A DNA stretch of 64,000 bases from the NCBI RefSeq assembly GCF_000226295.1, contig NC_016024.1, positions 479,501 through 543,500 of the forward strand, in the 5' to 3' direction. Position 1 is the first letter of the stretch, and each line of letters begins with the position of its first letter. The notes under the pieces were generated by a model. The model was not told where the DNA came from and ran no database searches. It worked only from the letters and a program-made list of their open reading frames with translations. The position numbers and the translations under genes were made by a program. Source of the stretch: Chloracidobacterium thermophilum B (lineage in GTDB: Bacteria > Acidobacteriota > Blastocatellia > Chloracidobacteriales > Chloracidobacteriaceae). This document shows, piece after piece, positions 9,444-17,242 of the stretch.

Positions 9444-10217
9444 ATGTCGTCTGCGCCAGCACTTTTGGCCACCAAGTCCACGACCGTCCGTTTTGGTGGA
9501 CTGGTTGCTGTCAAAAACCTTGACCTGACGGTTGCACCCGGCCAGGTCTTTGGCCTCATCGGCCCGAACGGGGCCGGTAAAACGACGATTTTCAACGTCC
9601 TGACCGGCGTCTATCGGCCGACTTCAGGCGATGTACAGTTTGAAGGCCAGAGCATCGTCGGGTTGCCGCCCCACGCCATTGCGCGGCGCGGGCTGGCCCG
9701 GACGTTTCAGAACATCCGCCTTTTTGGTGAACTGTCGGTTCTGGAAAACGTCATGACCGCCTGCCACAACCAGAGTCGGTCGGGTGTGCTGGCCACCATC
9801 CTGCGTACGCGCCGCCAGCAGGCCGAAGAACGCGAACAACGCGAGTTCGCTCTGGAGCTTCTGGAGCGTTTTGGGCTGGCCGCCCAGCAGCATGCCCCGG
9901 CGAAAAGTCTTTCCTATGGCAACCAGCGGCGGCTCGAAATTGCCCGCGCCCTGGCCACCCGCCCCAAGGCCCTGCTGCTGGATGAGCCGGCAGCCGGTAT
10001 GAACCCCCAGGAATCCCTCGCCCTGATGCGTCAGATTCGTCAACTCCGCGAGGATTTCAAGCTGACGGTCGTTCTGGTTGAGCACAACATGCGGGTGGTG
10101 ATGGGGGCTTGTGAGCGGATTCACGTCGTCGAGCAGGGGCAGACCATTGCGGTGGGCACGCCGGATGAGATCAAACAGGACGCCCGGGTGATTGCTGCTT
10201 ACCTTGGCCGGGCCTGA
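9444..10217 (+). CDS. livG: Branched-chain amino acid ABC transporter ATP-binding protein LivG
   Basis: 257 aa ATPase of a high-affinity amino acid importer. Walker A is GPNGAGKT (40-47), the ABC signature region reads LSYGNQRRLEIARAL, Walker B is LLLDEPAAGMNP, and the switch His lies in VLVEHNMR. The LSYGxQRR form and the MNPQE segment after Walker B are typical of LivG rather than LivF. The permease genes (livH, livM) and the binding protein are not in this window, so transport substrate is inferred from family only. The stop is 4 bases before the start of the methyltransferase that separates it from livF. Confidence 0.93.
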   Translation: MSSAPALLATKSTTVRFGGLVAVKNLDLTVAPGQVFGLIGPNGAGKTTIFNVLTGVYRPTSGDVQFEGQSIVGLPPHAIARRGLARTFQNIRLFGELSVLENVMTACHNQSRSGVLATILRTRRQQAEEREQREFALELLERFGLAAQQHAPAKSLSYGNQRRLEIARALATRPKALLLDEPAAGMNPQESLALMRQIRQLREDFKLTVVLVEHNMRVVMGACERIHVVEQGQTIAVGTPDEIKQDARVIAAYLGRA

Positions 10218-10221
10218 GGCA

Positions 10222-11322
10222 ATGATGTTTGTTACAGGTGATACCTACGGGCAGGAGCCGGGCGGGCAGGAGCTGGGAGCATCCGTTGGGGAACAAGGAG
10301 GGGCTGAAGCTTTACAACTGCCACGGAACCAGATTCTGTGTGGGGACAGTCTGGTTTTGCTGTCATCGCTGCCGTCCGGCACAGTGGATTTGGTGTTGAC
10401 CTCGCCGCCTTACTTTCGCCAGCGGGATTACGGCGGCGGCATTGGCAACGAAACCAGCCTGAAGGACTATCTGGAAGTCCTGCTGAACATTTTTGGGCAC
10501 TGTGTGCGTCTGCTCAAGCCAACAGGCAGCCTTGTCATCAACATCGGTGACAAGTACGCCCACCGTGGGCTGATGCTGATTCCATATCGCTTTGCCGTGG
10601 CTGCGATGGAGCGTTTTCCGGTACGCCTCGTGAATGCCATCACCTGGGTCAAGCGTAATCCCACACCACGTCATTTTCGGCGGCGGCTTGTCTCCAGCAC
10701 CGAACCGTTTTTTCACTTTGTCATTTCGGATGACTACCAGTATTTCCCGGAGAGTTTTCTGTGCCAGACAAAGCCACCCGACGCCACCCGCCGGGGAAAG
10801 CGGATCGGACAGCGGTATTTTCGCCTCATCGAGGCCTCGACGCTGACTCCTGACCAGAAAGCACAGGCGTGCCTGGCGCTGGAAAATGCGATTGCCGAGG
10901 TGCAGCGCGGCGAGATTCAGGACTTCCGCATGAAAATCCGTGGCATCCATTCCGTGCCTTTTGGGGGGCGGGAAGGGGGGCGAAACATTCATCTGGAACG
11001 CGATGGCTTCACCGTCATTCGCATGCATGGTGCGCGACTCAAACGCGATGTCATTGAAACGCCGGTCGAATCGCTCAAGGGTTGTCCCCACCGGGCTGTC
11101 TTTCCAGAGGCGGTCGTAACGGAGTTCATCCGGCTGTTGACGCGCCCCGGGGATGTCGTCCTCGATCCCTTCCTTGGTTCGGGAACGACAGCGGTTGCCG
11201 CCAAGAAGCTGAGCCGCCACTACCTGGGAGTGGACATCAATCCTGACTACTGTGAGTATGCACTTCGGCGGGTAGCCGGCGTGGCCCTGCAGACCCCGCT
11301 GCTCGATGTGACCTTGCCGTAG
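10222..11322 (+). CDS. Beta-class DNA methyltransferase, probably N4-cytosine or N6-adenine
   Basis: 366 aa. Catalytic motif IV TSPPY is at 60-64 and the SAM-binding motif I DPFLGSG at 315-321, so the motif order is IV then I, the beta-class (permuted) arrangement. The SPPY form is most common in N4-cytosine enzymes; DPPY would favour adenine. GDKYAHRGL and a target-recognition stretch of about 150 residues lie between. No endonuclease or specificity gene is nearby, so it looks like an orphan modification enzyme. It begins 4 bases after livG and is followed 48 bases later by livF, so it is likely cotranscribed with transporter genes. ATG 10222 and 10225 are both possible starts. Confidence 0.92.
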   Translation: MMFVTGDTYGQEPGGQELGASVGEQGGAEALQLPRNQILCGDSLVLLSSLPSGTVDLVLTSPPYFRQRDYGGGIGNETSLKDYLEVLLNIFGHCVRLLKPTGSLVINIGDKYAHRGLMLIPYRFAVAAMERFPVRLVNAITWVKRNPTPRHFRRRLVSSTEPFFHFVISDDYQYFPESFLCQTKPPDATRRGKRIGQRYFRLIEASTLTPDQKAQACLALENAIAEVQRGEIQDFRMKIRGIHSVPFGGREGGRNIHLERDGFTVIRMHGARLKRDVIETPVESLKGCPHRAVFPEAVVTEFIRLLTRPGDVVLDPFLGSGTTAVAAKKLSRHYLGVDINPDYCEYALRRVAGVALQTPLLDVTLP

Positions 11323-11370
11323 CGCCCATCAAAGCGCCCCACAGAAGCCCTGTTTTGGAAAGAGGCAACG

Positions 11371-12120
11371 ATGTCGGTTGCGCCCAATCACCACCCGCCG
11401 GCTGATGGAACGTCGCTGCTGACCGTGGAAAACCTCGGTGTGGCTTATGGGTCCATCGAGGCGCTGCACGATGTGTCGCTGACGGTCGGCAGGGGGGAAA
11501 TCGTGACCCTCATCGGCGCCAACGGGGCCGGCAAAACGACGACGCTGAAAACCATCGTCGGACTGCTCAAGCCGAAGCGGGGCCGGGTTGTGTTCAATGG
11601 CGAAAGCATCACGGCACGTCCCACGCACGAGATTGTTGCACGCGGCATTGCCCTCGCCCCCGAAGGGCGGGGCATTTTCCCCGACCTGACGGTGCTCGAA
11701 AATCTCGAACTCGGCGCTTACCGCCAGCCGGACCGGAAGCAGTTTCGCCGCGACCTCGACCACGTGTGTACGCTGTTTCCGCGCGTCAGAGAGCGGCTCC
11801 GGCAGCGGGCCGGAACGCTTTCCGGGGGCGAGCAGCAGATGGTGGCCATTGGAAGGGCGCTGATGAGCCGTCCGACGCTGCTGCTTCTGGATGAGCCGTC
11901 GCTGGGGCTGGCGCCACTCGTCACACAGGCGATTTTTGACGCGCTTGGGGAACTCAACCGCGAGGGGTTGACGATTCTGCTCGTCGAACAGAACGCACAC
12001 CTGGCGCTGAGCTGTTCCAGTCGCGGGTATGTGCTGGAAACCGGGCGTGTCCTGCTGACCGGCAGCGCCGCCGAACTTCTGCAGGACGCCCGTGTACGGG
12101 AGGCCTATTTGGGGCAATGA
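11371..12120 (+). CDS. livF: Branched-chain amino acid ABC transporter ATP-binding protein LivF
   Basis: 249 aa ATPase, partner of LivG in the same importer. Walker A GANGAGKT is at 49-56; the signature LSGGEQQMVAIGRAL and Walker B LLLDEPSLGLAP are typical of LivF. The LAPEGRGIFPDLTV segment is also a LivF feature. Its stop overlaps the start of the FkbM-type methyltransferase (ATGA at 12117-12120), which suggests translational coupling to a gene unrelated to amino acid uptake. Confidence 0.93.
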   Translation: MSVAPNHHPPADGTSLLTVENLGVAYGSIEALHDVSLTVGRGEIVTLIGANGAGKTTTLKTIVGLLKPKRGRVVFNGESITARPTHEIVARGIALAPEGRGIFPDLTVLENLELGAYRQPDRKQFRRDLDHVCTLFPRVRERLRQRAGTLSGGEQQMVAIGRALMSRPTLLLLDEPSLGLAPLVTQAIFDALGELNREGLTILLVEQNAHLALSCSSRGYVLETGRVLLTGSAAELLQDARVREAYLGQ

Positions 12121-12851
12121 AAAAGTTCATCCGACAGCTTATCGAGAAGGCCGGATACACGGTTTTCAAGACCGCTTATGCGCCCAAGCAAATGGATGTC
12201 ATCCTCGACATCCGGCGGCTTGTCCCGCTGTCATCGGTACAGGTCATTTTTGATGTCGGGGCCAATGTCGGCGAAACCGTTTGCTGGCTTCGGGGGGCGT
12301 TTCCACACGCTCACATCGTGGCCTTTGAGCCGGTCAAGGCTACCTTCAATGAGCTTGAGCGTCGGGTTGGCCACCTTCCGAACGTGACACTTTTGAATGT
12401 TGCTTTGGGGGAGCAGCCCAAAGTTGAAGTCATGCACCTGCAAAGGTATTCAGGGCATAACTCACTCAATCCAGCACTCAACCAGCCTTCACCAACTGGT
12501 CAATCTGAGGAAGTTCAGGTTGAGACAGCACAAAACATCGCCAAGAAGCTAGCTCTTCCGCGAATTGATTTCTTCAAGATTGATACCCAAAACTATGAGA
12601 TTCCGGTTCTGGCCGGAGCGGTGGATTATCTGCCGACGACGACGTTTATTTATGCTGAAATGGGCTTTGAGAAAGCTGGAGAAGCTACTAACTTTTTTGC
12701 CTTGCATGAGTTTCTAAGCCGTCATGGTTTCGCCTTCTTTGGCCTTTACGAACTGTCTCATCATGAAGATGGACGGCTGTATTATGCCAACGCCCTGTTC
12801 ATCAACCCTGCCCGACTTCGCGCGCCGGTGCGTGGTGCGGCGACGGCCTGA
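12117..12851 (+). CDS. FkbM-family SAM-dependent methyltransferase
   Basis: 244 aa. SAM-binding motif FDVGANVGET is at 45-54, then VAFEPVKATFNELE and an acidic catalytic-region segment IDFFKIDTQNYEIPVLAG, the arrangement of FkbM proteins, which O-methylate sugars, lipids or secondary metabolites. Usually FkbM reads IKIDVEG at the third motif; here it is FKIDTQN. From about 12420 the gene is visibly richer in A/T than its neighbours, a hint of foreign origin. It overlaps livF by 4 bases. The acceptor is unknown; glycan or lipid modification is the usual guess. Confidence 0.88.
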   Translation: MKKFIRQLIEKAGYTVFKTAYAPKQMDVILDIRRLVPLSSVQVIFDVGANVGETVCWLRGAFPHAHIVAFEPVKATFNELERRVGHLPNVTLLNVALGEQPKVEVMHLQRYSGHNSLNPALNQPSPTGQSEEVQVETAQNIAKKLALPRIDFFKIDTQNYEIPVLAGAVDYLPTTTFIYAEMGFEKAGEATNFFALHEFLSRHGFAFFGLYELSHHEDGRLYYANALFINPARLRAPVRGAATA

Positions 12852-12942
12852 GTCCGATGTTTGTCGCTTGCGGGGGGGGGCACGTATGGCATCCTCTGCA
12901 ACAGTCCATTTGCGTCAACTGATGTGGTGCATTCTGTTTCCG

Positions 12943-12958
12943 TGCACGCTTGCGTGCA
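12943..12958. promoter_or_regulatory. 16-bp palindrome, candidate operator (copy A)
   Basis: TGCACGC-TT-GCGTGCA: two 7-base arms with a TT centre, 21 bases upstream of the ATG at 12980. A second palindrome of the same form lies at 62612-62627. The bases that differ between the two change in matching pairs, as expected for a site bound by a dimeric regulator. Confidence 0.4.
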
Positions 12959-12979
12959 TCCTGAACCCTGGAGGTAACG

Positions 12980-13612
12980 ATGCGAAACAACGTCCGACTG
13001 GCGTCCGTTTGGGGGCTGGCGCTGCTTGCCAGTCTGATCCTCTGGCTTCCATCCACCGGTTTGGCGCAGGCAGGTACGCCAAATGAGCCGACACTGGTGG
13101 TCTATGGTGGTCTCAACCCACCAGCGCATATTGCGCAAATCACCTACACCCATCCGCAAACCAAAGTTTCCAGCACATTCGACATCCCGCTGCTGACGAC
13201 ACGTGAGCACCACCGCCACGAGATCAGGCTTTCAGCCGACAGGGATTGGCTGCGTCACCTCACCGTGCACCTTCAATGGATTGAAGGCCCCCAGATGGTC
13301 GAGCGTCTGGATGTGGCGTTGCTGCTGGACATACAGGGCCGGCAGGTCAAGATTCCGCTCAAGTCTGACGATGGATTTCAGACGTTCCATGTGGATGAGC
13401 GGCATTACAATGGTATGAGCAGCCCCGGACTGATGGGCGGCCGCCTGTCTTCGCCGGCAACGGCCCGGGTCGCCATTATGTCCGTCGCTTTCCAGGATGG
13501 ACGGCAATGGGCGCCTACGTTGGGCTACTACCAAGTGCGGCAACAGCCGGATGGCAAATGCGCCATCGAGGTTGATGATAAACAAGGGGGGGCAGAATCC
13601 CCTGAGCGATGA
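12980..13612 (+). CDS. Exported protein of unknown function
   Basis: 210 aa with a clear signal peptide (WGLALLASLILWLPSTGLAQA) and a GGAGG ribosome site 6 bases before ATG 12980. The mature part is beta-rich (PTLVVYGGLNPP, ITYTHPQTKV, HLTVHLQWIEGP) with no motif I recognise; it may be a small beta-sandwich. It is flanked by a 16-bp palindrome upstream and a strong terminator downstream, so it is probably monocistronic and separately regulated. Confidence 0.82.
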   Translation: MRNNVRLASVWGLALLASLILWLPSTGLAQAGTPNEPTLVVYGGLNPPAHIAQITYTHPQTKVSSTFDIPLLTTREHHRHEIRLSADRDWLRHLTVHLQWIEGPQMVERLDVALLLDIQGRQVKIPLKSDDGFQTFHVDERHYNGMSSPGLMGGRLSSPATARVAIMSVAFQDGRQWAPTLGYYQVRQQPDGKCAIEVDDKQGGAESPER

Positions 13613-13683
13613 ATTTTGCGGCTGTGCCAGGCTGTTGGAAAGCTGGCGTGAGGGCTGTCTGGGCGTAAACGACTGAACTGGAA

Positions 13684-13715
13684 CCGGGCGGTGGCTCAAC
13701 CGCCCGGCTTGTTTT
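13684..13715 (+). terminator. Rho-independent terminator of the 12980 gene
   Basis: CCGGGCGGT (13684-13692) pairs with ACCGCCCGG (13699-13707) around a 6-base loop, followed by CTTGTTTT. The loop contains the stop codon of the convergent Uma2 gene, so the two transcription units end within the same hairpin. Confidence 0.75.
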
Positions 13716-14736
13716 CTGGCTGGTTTTGGAGCAGGCGTCGCAGCCGCTCAATCTCGGCAGCCAGAGCTGCTGCCTGTGCTTCGGCCGCTTCAGCACGTTT
13801 TCGTTCAGATTCCGCCTGAGCCTGAGCAGCTTCAGCACGGGTTCTTGCAGTCTCAGCTTCCGCCTGGGCGGCTTCAGCGCGTTTTCGTTCGGCTTCGGCC
13901 TCAGCTTGGGCGGCTTCAGCACGTTTTCGTTCGGCCTCCGCTTCTGCTTGGGCACGTTCCGCCTCAGCTTGAGCGCGTTCGGCTTCCGCTTGAGCGCGTT
14001 CGGCTTCCGCCTGGGCGCGTTCGGCTTCCGCCTGGGCGCGTTCGGCTTCCGCCTGGGCGCGTGCCGCTTCCGCCTGCGCCGCTTCCGCTGCCGTCGGAAT
14101 CAACCGTCCCTCGGCATCGTACAGCCGCAACCACCGACTCCGCGCCCCGTGATACTCGCCTTCCCACTCCCCCACCCACGCCCCAAACACCCGACTCCAC
14201 AACCACCCACGCTCATCCGCCACCAGCGCCTCGTACCCATCACGCCCCAGCACCCACCCCAGCAACTCCGGCTCTCCACCCTGCGTCGGGTCCGGCCCGT
14301 AACAAAAATACTCCCGCGTCCGAAACACCCGCTCGTACAACGCCTTCTTCGCCCCCAAGTCCACACTCCGCGTCGAGGGCGACAGCAACTCCACAATCAC
14401 GTCCGGCAACCGCCCGCCCTCCCGCCACGCCACCCAGCACGGTCGCACGTACGACCCGTCCACGTCCTTCACCACGAAAAAGTCCGGCCCCTTGTAGTCC
14501 TGCCGCTGTACCTGCTGAAGGCTGTAATAGACAAACATATTGCCACCAGCATAAAAGTCCGTCCGCCCACGCCAAAGCTGGTGAACACAGTCGTCAAGCA
14601 GGTTGATTTGCAGCCGATGCCAGAGATTCTCCAAGGGTATTCCGTCCTCACAGGGCAACTCCTGCGTGAAGTCTTCCGTGAAGTCCAACGCCTGCCCCAC
14701 GGCTTCCACAGGTCCAGCTTCCACAGGTGATGTCAT
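13696..14736 (-). CDS. Uma2-family (DUF820) putative endonuclease with long C-terminal coiled coil
   Basis: 346 aa. Residues about 30-200 form a PD-(D/E)xK nuclease-like domain: candidate active-site residues are D85 (GPDFF), D112 and E116 in PDVIVELLSPST, and K130. Residues about 215-335 are almost pure heptads of Ala, Glu, Arg and Gln (AEAERAQ), a predicted long coiled coil encoded by 21-bp tandem DNA repeats. Uma2 proteins are expanded in cyanobacteria, Chloroflexi and some Acidobacteriota, and their biological role is unknown; nuclease activity is inferred from fold. It is convergent with the 12980 gene. Confidence 0.88.
   Translation of the reverse strand: MTSPVEAGPVEAVGQALDFTEDFTQELPCEDGIPLENLWHRLQINLLDDCVHQLWRGRTDFYAGGNMFVYYSLQQVQRQDYKGPDFFVVKDVDGSYVRPCWVAWREGGRLPDVIVELLSPSTRSVDLGAKKALYERVFRTREYFCYGPDPTQGGEPELLGWVLGRDGYEALVADERGWLWSRVFGAWVGEWEGEYHGARSRWLRLYDAEGRLIPTAAEAAQAEAARAQAEAERAQAEAERAQAEAERAQAEAERAQAEAERAQAEAEAERKRAEAAQAEAEAERKRAEAAQAEAETARTRAEAAQAQAESERKRAEAAEAQAAALAAEIERLRRLLQNQPENKPGG
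13948..14073 (-). repeat. 21-bp tandem repeat encoding coiled-coil heptads
   Basis: Six consecutive 21-base units start at 13948, 13969, 13990, 14011, 14032 and 14053, each encoding one AEAERAQ-type heptad on the minus strand. The second and third units are identical, as are the fourth and fifth, so recent slippage or unequal crossing-over within the gene is likely. Confidence 0.85.
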
Positions 14737-14851
14737 AACCTACCCTCCGCCACGGCAACCCGGTCCGGCCGGGCAGAACCAAGTTGCCATGTGATCCGTC
14801 AGAAACCGCCGGTGGCTGTGAGTGCGCGGCTGCGGCAATTACAAGCGGGGC

Positions 14852-15880
14852 TTACAATCGTCCCTGAGCTGCGGCAATAAACGTCTGGGCGTTTTCCACC
14901 GGCGTTGGCGGCAGGATACCATGCCCCAGGTTCATGATATGACCCGGCGCATCCTTGGCTTTGGCACGGATGTCTTCGACGCCACGCAGGATACCCTCGC
15001 GCGGCCCAAGCAGGCGGCAGGGATCGAGATTCCCCTGCAGCGCGACCCGTCCCTGAGTACGCCGTACCGCCTCGGCCAGGTCAGTTCGCCAGTCAATGCT
15101 GAGCACCTCGGCGCCTGAAGCGGCCATGCCTTCGAGCAGGTGGGCGCTGCCGTTGACATAGAGGATGCGCGGCACAGCCGACCCAACCTGCTCAAAGACC
15201 CGCCGAATGTAGGGCAGGGCAAAGGTGGCAAAATCTTCCGGTGACAGTTCGCCCGCCCACGAGTCAAAGAGTTGCAGGGCGTCAATTCCAGCTTCAATCT
15301 GGGCTTTCAGATAGAGTGCCTGCGTGTCGGCCAGCTTTTCCATAAGCCGGTGAAAGACCGCCGGCTCGCTGTACATCAGGCTCTTGATAATGTGGTAGTT
15401 CTTCGAGCTGCCCCCCTCGATCATGTAGGCCGCCAGCGTCCAGGGCGCGCCAGCAAACCCAAGCAGCGGAACGGCATCGGCAATCTCGCGCTTGAGCGTC
15501 CGAATGATGTCATAGACAAACGGCATTGTTTCGACCGGGTCAGGGACGCGCAGGGCTTCCACGTCAGCGGCCGAGCGCACCGGGTGCGGCATTTTGGGCC
15601 CAGTTTTTTCCGTCAAATGCACTTCCAGCCCCATTGCCTCAACCGGAATGAGGATGTCGGAAAACATGATGACGGCATCCACTCCCAGAATGCGGAGCGG
15701 TTGCAGGGAAACTTCGACGGCCAGATCAACGGTCTTGCACAGGGTCAGAAACGGCAGGTCCTTGCGTACGGCGCGGTACTCCGGCAGGTAGCGTCCGGCC
15801 TGGCGCATCATCCAGACAGGCGTACGTTCAACGGGCTGGCAGCGCGCAGCGCGAACCAACAGGTCATTTTTGAGAGGCAT
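14852..15880 (-). CDS. hemE: Uroporphyrinogen decarboxylase
   Basis: 342 aa cytoplasmic enzyme that removes four carboxyl groups from uroporphyrinogen III to give coproporphyrinogen III, the branch toward heme and chlorophyll. The N-terminal signature RQAGRYLPEYR is at 26-36 and the catalytic Asp lies in MFSDIL (D75). GFAGAPWTLAAYMIEGG is the second conserved block. I chose ATG 15880 over a TTG further out because the family begins a few residues before the LVRAARCQPVERTPVW segment. hemC is on the same strand at 44669 but not in the same operon. Confidence 0.97.
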   Translation of the reverse strand: MPLKNDLLVRAARCQPVERTPVWMMRQAGRYLPEYRAVRKDLPFLTLCKTVDLAVEVSLQPLRILGVDAVIMFSDILIPVEAMGLEVHLTEKTGPKMPHPVRSAADVEALRVPDPVETMPFVYDIIRTLKREIADAVPLLGFAGAPWTLAAYMIEGGSSKNYHIIKSLMYSEPAVFHRLMEKLADTQALYLKAQIEAGIDALQLFDSWAGELSPEDFATFALPYIRRVFEQVGSAVPRILYVNGSAHLLEGMAASGAEVLSIDWRTDLAEAVRRTQGRVALQGNLDPCRLLGPREGILRGVEDIRAKAKDAPGHIMNLGHGILPPTPVENAQTFIAAAQGRL

Positions 15881-16066
15881 GGGCGTGAGACTCGCAGGTG
15901 GCAAAAGAGTTGTCGCCGCGCAGGGACGACCTTGAAGGCAATCTACATTGCCCGTCCGATGAAAGTCATTGTCGAATTGGCCTGCCCAGGCATGCTACGA
16001 ATGGCTCACTGCGCCCGAAACCGGCCGTGCTGCCGACGGAAGCCACCCCAAAGGATACCCAACACC

Positions 16067-16510
16067 ATGCCTGCGGTTGACACCAACCACACCAAAACCA
16101 TTGAGCTGGTCTATCAACTCCTGTGCGACGACGTGCGGCTCGAAGTCGGCAACAAACTGAGCTTCATGGGAGTGTTCCAGGAAATTCACGTGCCGGAAGT
16201 GCCCTTTGGTCTCCCACGCATGGCCGTCTGCAATCACTGGCGTGGCACCGGGGATTATCTGGCCGAAGTGCGCATCATCTATCCGGGACGCCGCCAGGCG
16301 CTGGCCGCTTCGACGCCCTCCCGGTTGTCTCTTCCGGTAACTGGTGGGTTCAACACCAACATCACCTTTTTCTTCAATCTGCACTTTACGCAACCCGGCG
16401 ATTACATCGTGCAGACCCTGCTTGACTCCAACCTCTTCTGTGAAACCATCCTGCCGGTGAGTTGCGCGAAGTCGCCAGACGATGGTTACGCCAATCCACT
16501 GCTCAACTAA
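16067..16510 (+). CDS. DUF6941-type conserved protein
   Basis: 147 aa. The pattern ELVYQLLCDDVRLEVGNKLSFMGVF followed by a beta-rich remainder resembles short bacterial proteins of the DUF6941 type (CD-x-VR-x-E-x-GxKLSxxGVF). No signal peptide or catalytic motif is visible; the fold is probably a beta-sandwich. ATG 16067 was chosen because in-frame sequence before it is the antisense of hemE. It is divergent from hemE. Function unknown. Confidence 0.8.
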   Translation: MPAVDTNHTKTIELVYQLLCDDVRLEVGNKLSFMGVFQEIHVPEVPFGLPRMAVCNHWRGTGDYLAEVRIIYPGRRQALAASTPSRLSLPVTGGFNTNITFFFNLHFTQPGDYIVQTLLDSNLFCETILPVSCAKSPDDGYANPLLN

Positions 16511-16643
16511 GCCACCCGCGCCTGTCTTTGACGCCACGCTCCGGCGCGAGGTCCGTGTCGCCAGCGTCCCGTTTGCACAGAGGAGTGGGCTGTGCTACAG
16601 ACCGGGACGTACCTTGTAACGCCTTATTTGTCAGGGAACACCT

Positions 16644-17210
16644 GTGATCCGATCAGTCAGCGCCTACTTCCCGACACGCCCCCGGATTCGCAGTACAACC
16701 GTGCTGGCCGTCCGACGCGATGGAAAGGTCGTCATGGCGGCCGATGGGCAGGTGACCATGGGAGCCAACGTGGTCAAAGGCAACGCCCGCAAGATTCGTC
16801 GGCTGTACAATGACAAGATTCTGGCCGGATTTGCCGGTGCCACGGCCGATGCGTTTTCACTCTTTACGCGCTTCGAGGCCAAACTTGACCAGTACCACGG
16901 CCAGCTCCAGCGGGCGGCCGTCGAGCTGGCCAAGGACTGGCGCACCGACCGCATGCTGCGCCACCTGGAAGCCCTGCTCCTGGTGGCCGATGAGAAAGCC
17001 ACCCTGCTGCTTTCCGGCACCGGCGACATCATCGAGCCGGATACCGACTGCATGGCCATTGGTTCGGGGGGGCCGTACGCGGAAGCGGCAGCGCGCGCCC
17101 TGCTGCAGCACACGGATTTTCCGGCCCGGCGGGTGGCTGAAGAAGCCATGCAGATTGCCGCCCGGATATGTATCTACACCAACGACACAATCGTGTATGA
17201 AGAACTGTAA
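16644..17210 (+). CDS. hslV: ATP-dependent protease peptidase subunit HslV
   Basis: 188 aa, proteasome beta-like Thr peptidase that forms a double hexamer with the HslU ATPase. The sequence from [23 protein letters not shown] onward aligns well with E. coli HslV, including [36 protein letters not shown] and [17 protein letters not shown]. The catalytic Thr is T18, so the GTG start at 16644 gives a 17-residue leader that would need removal; most HslV proteins have only Met there. No hslU gene is adjacent in this window. Confidence 0.95.
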   Translation: MIRSVSAYFPTRPRIRSTTVLAVRRDGKVVMAADGQVTMGANVVKGNARKIRRLYNDKILAGFAGATADAFSLFTRFEAKLDQYHGQLQRAAVELAKDWRTDRMLRHLEALLLVADEKATLLLSGTGDIIEPDTDCMAIGSGGPYAEAAARALLQHTDFPARRVAEEAMQIAARICIYTNDTIVYEEL

Positions 17211-17242
17211 CCCGACGGCTTCAGCACGCTGACGGGACGAGC

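Noticed and set aside
15272-16066. Extension of the DUF6941-type frame upstream into hemE
   Set aside because: The upstream part is antisense to hemE; the protein proper begins at MPAVDTN (16067).
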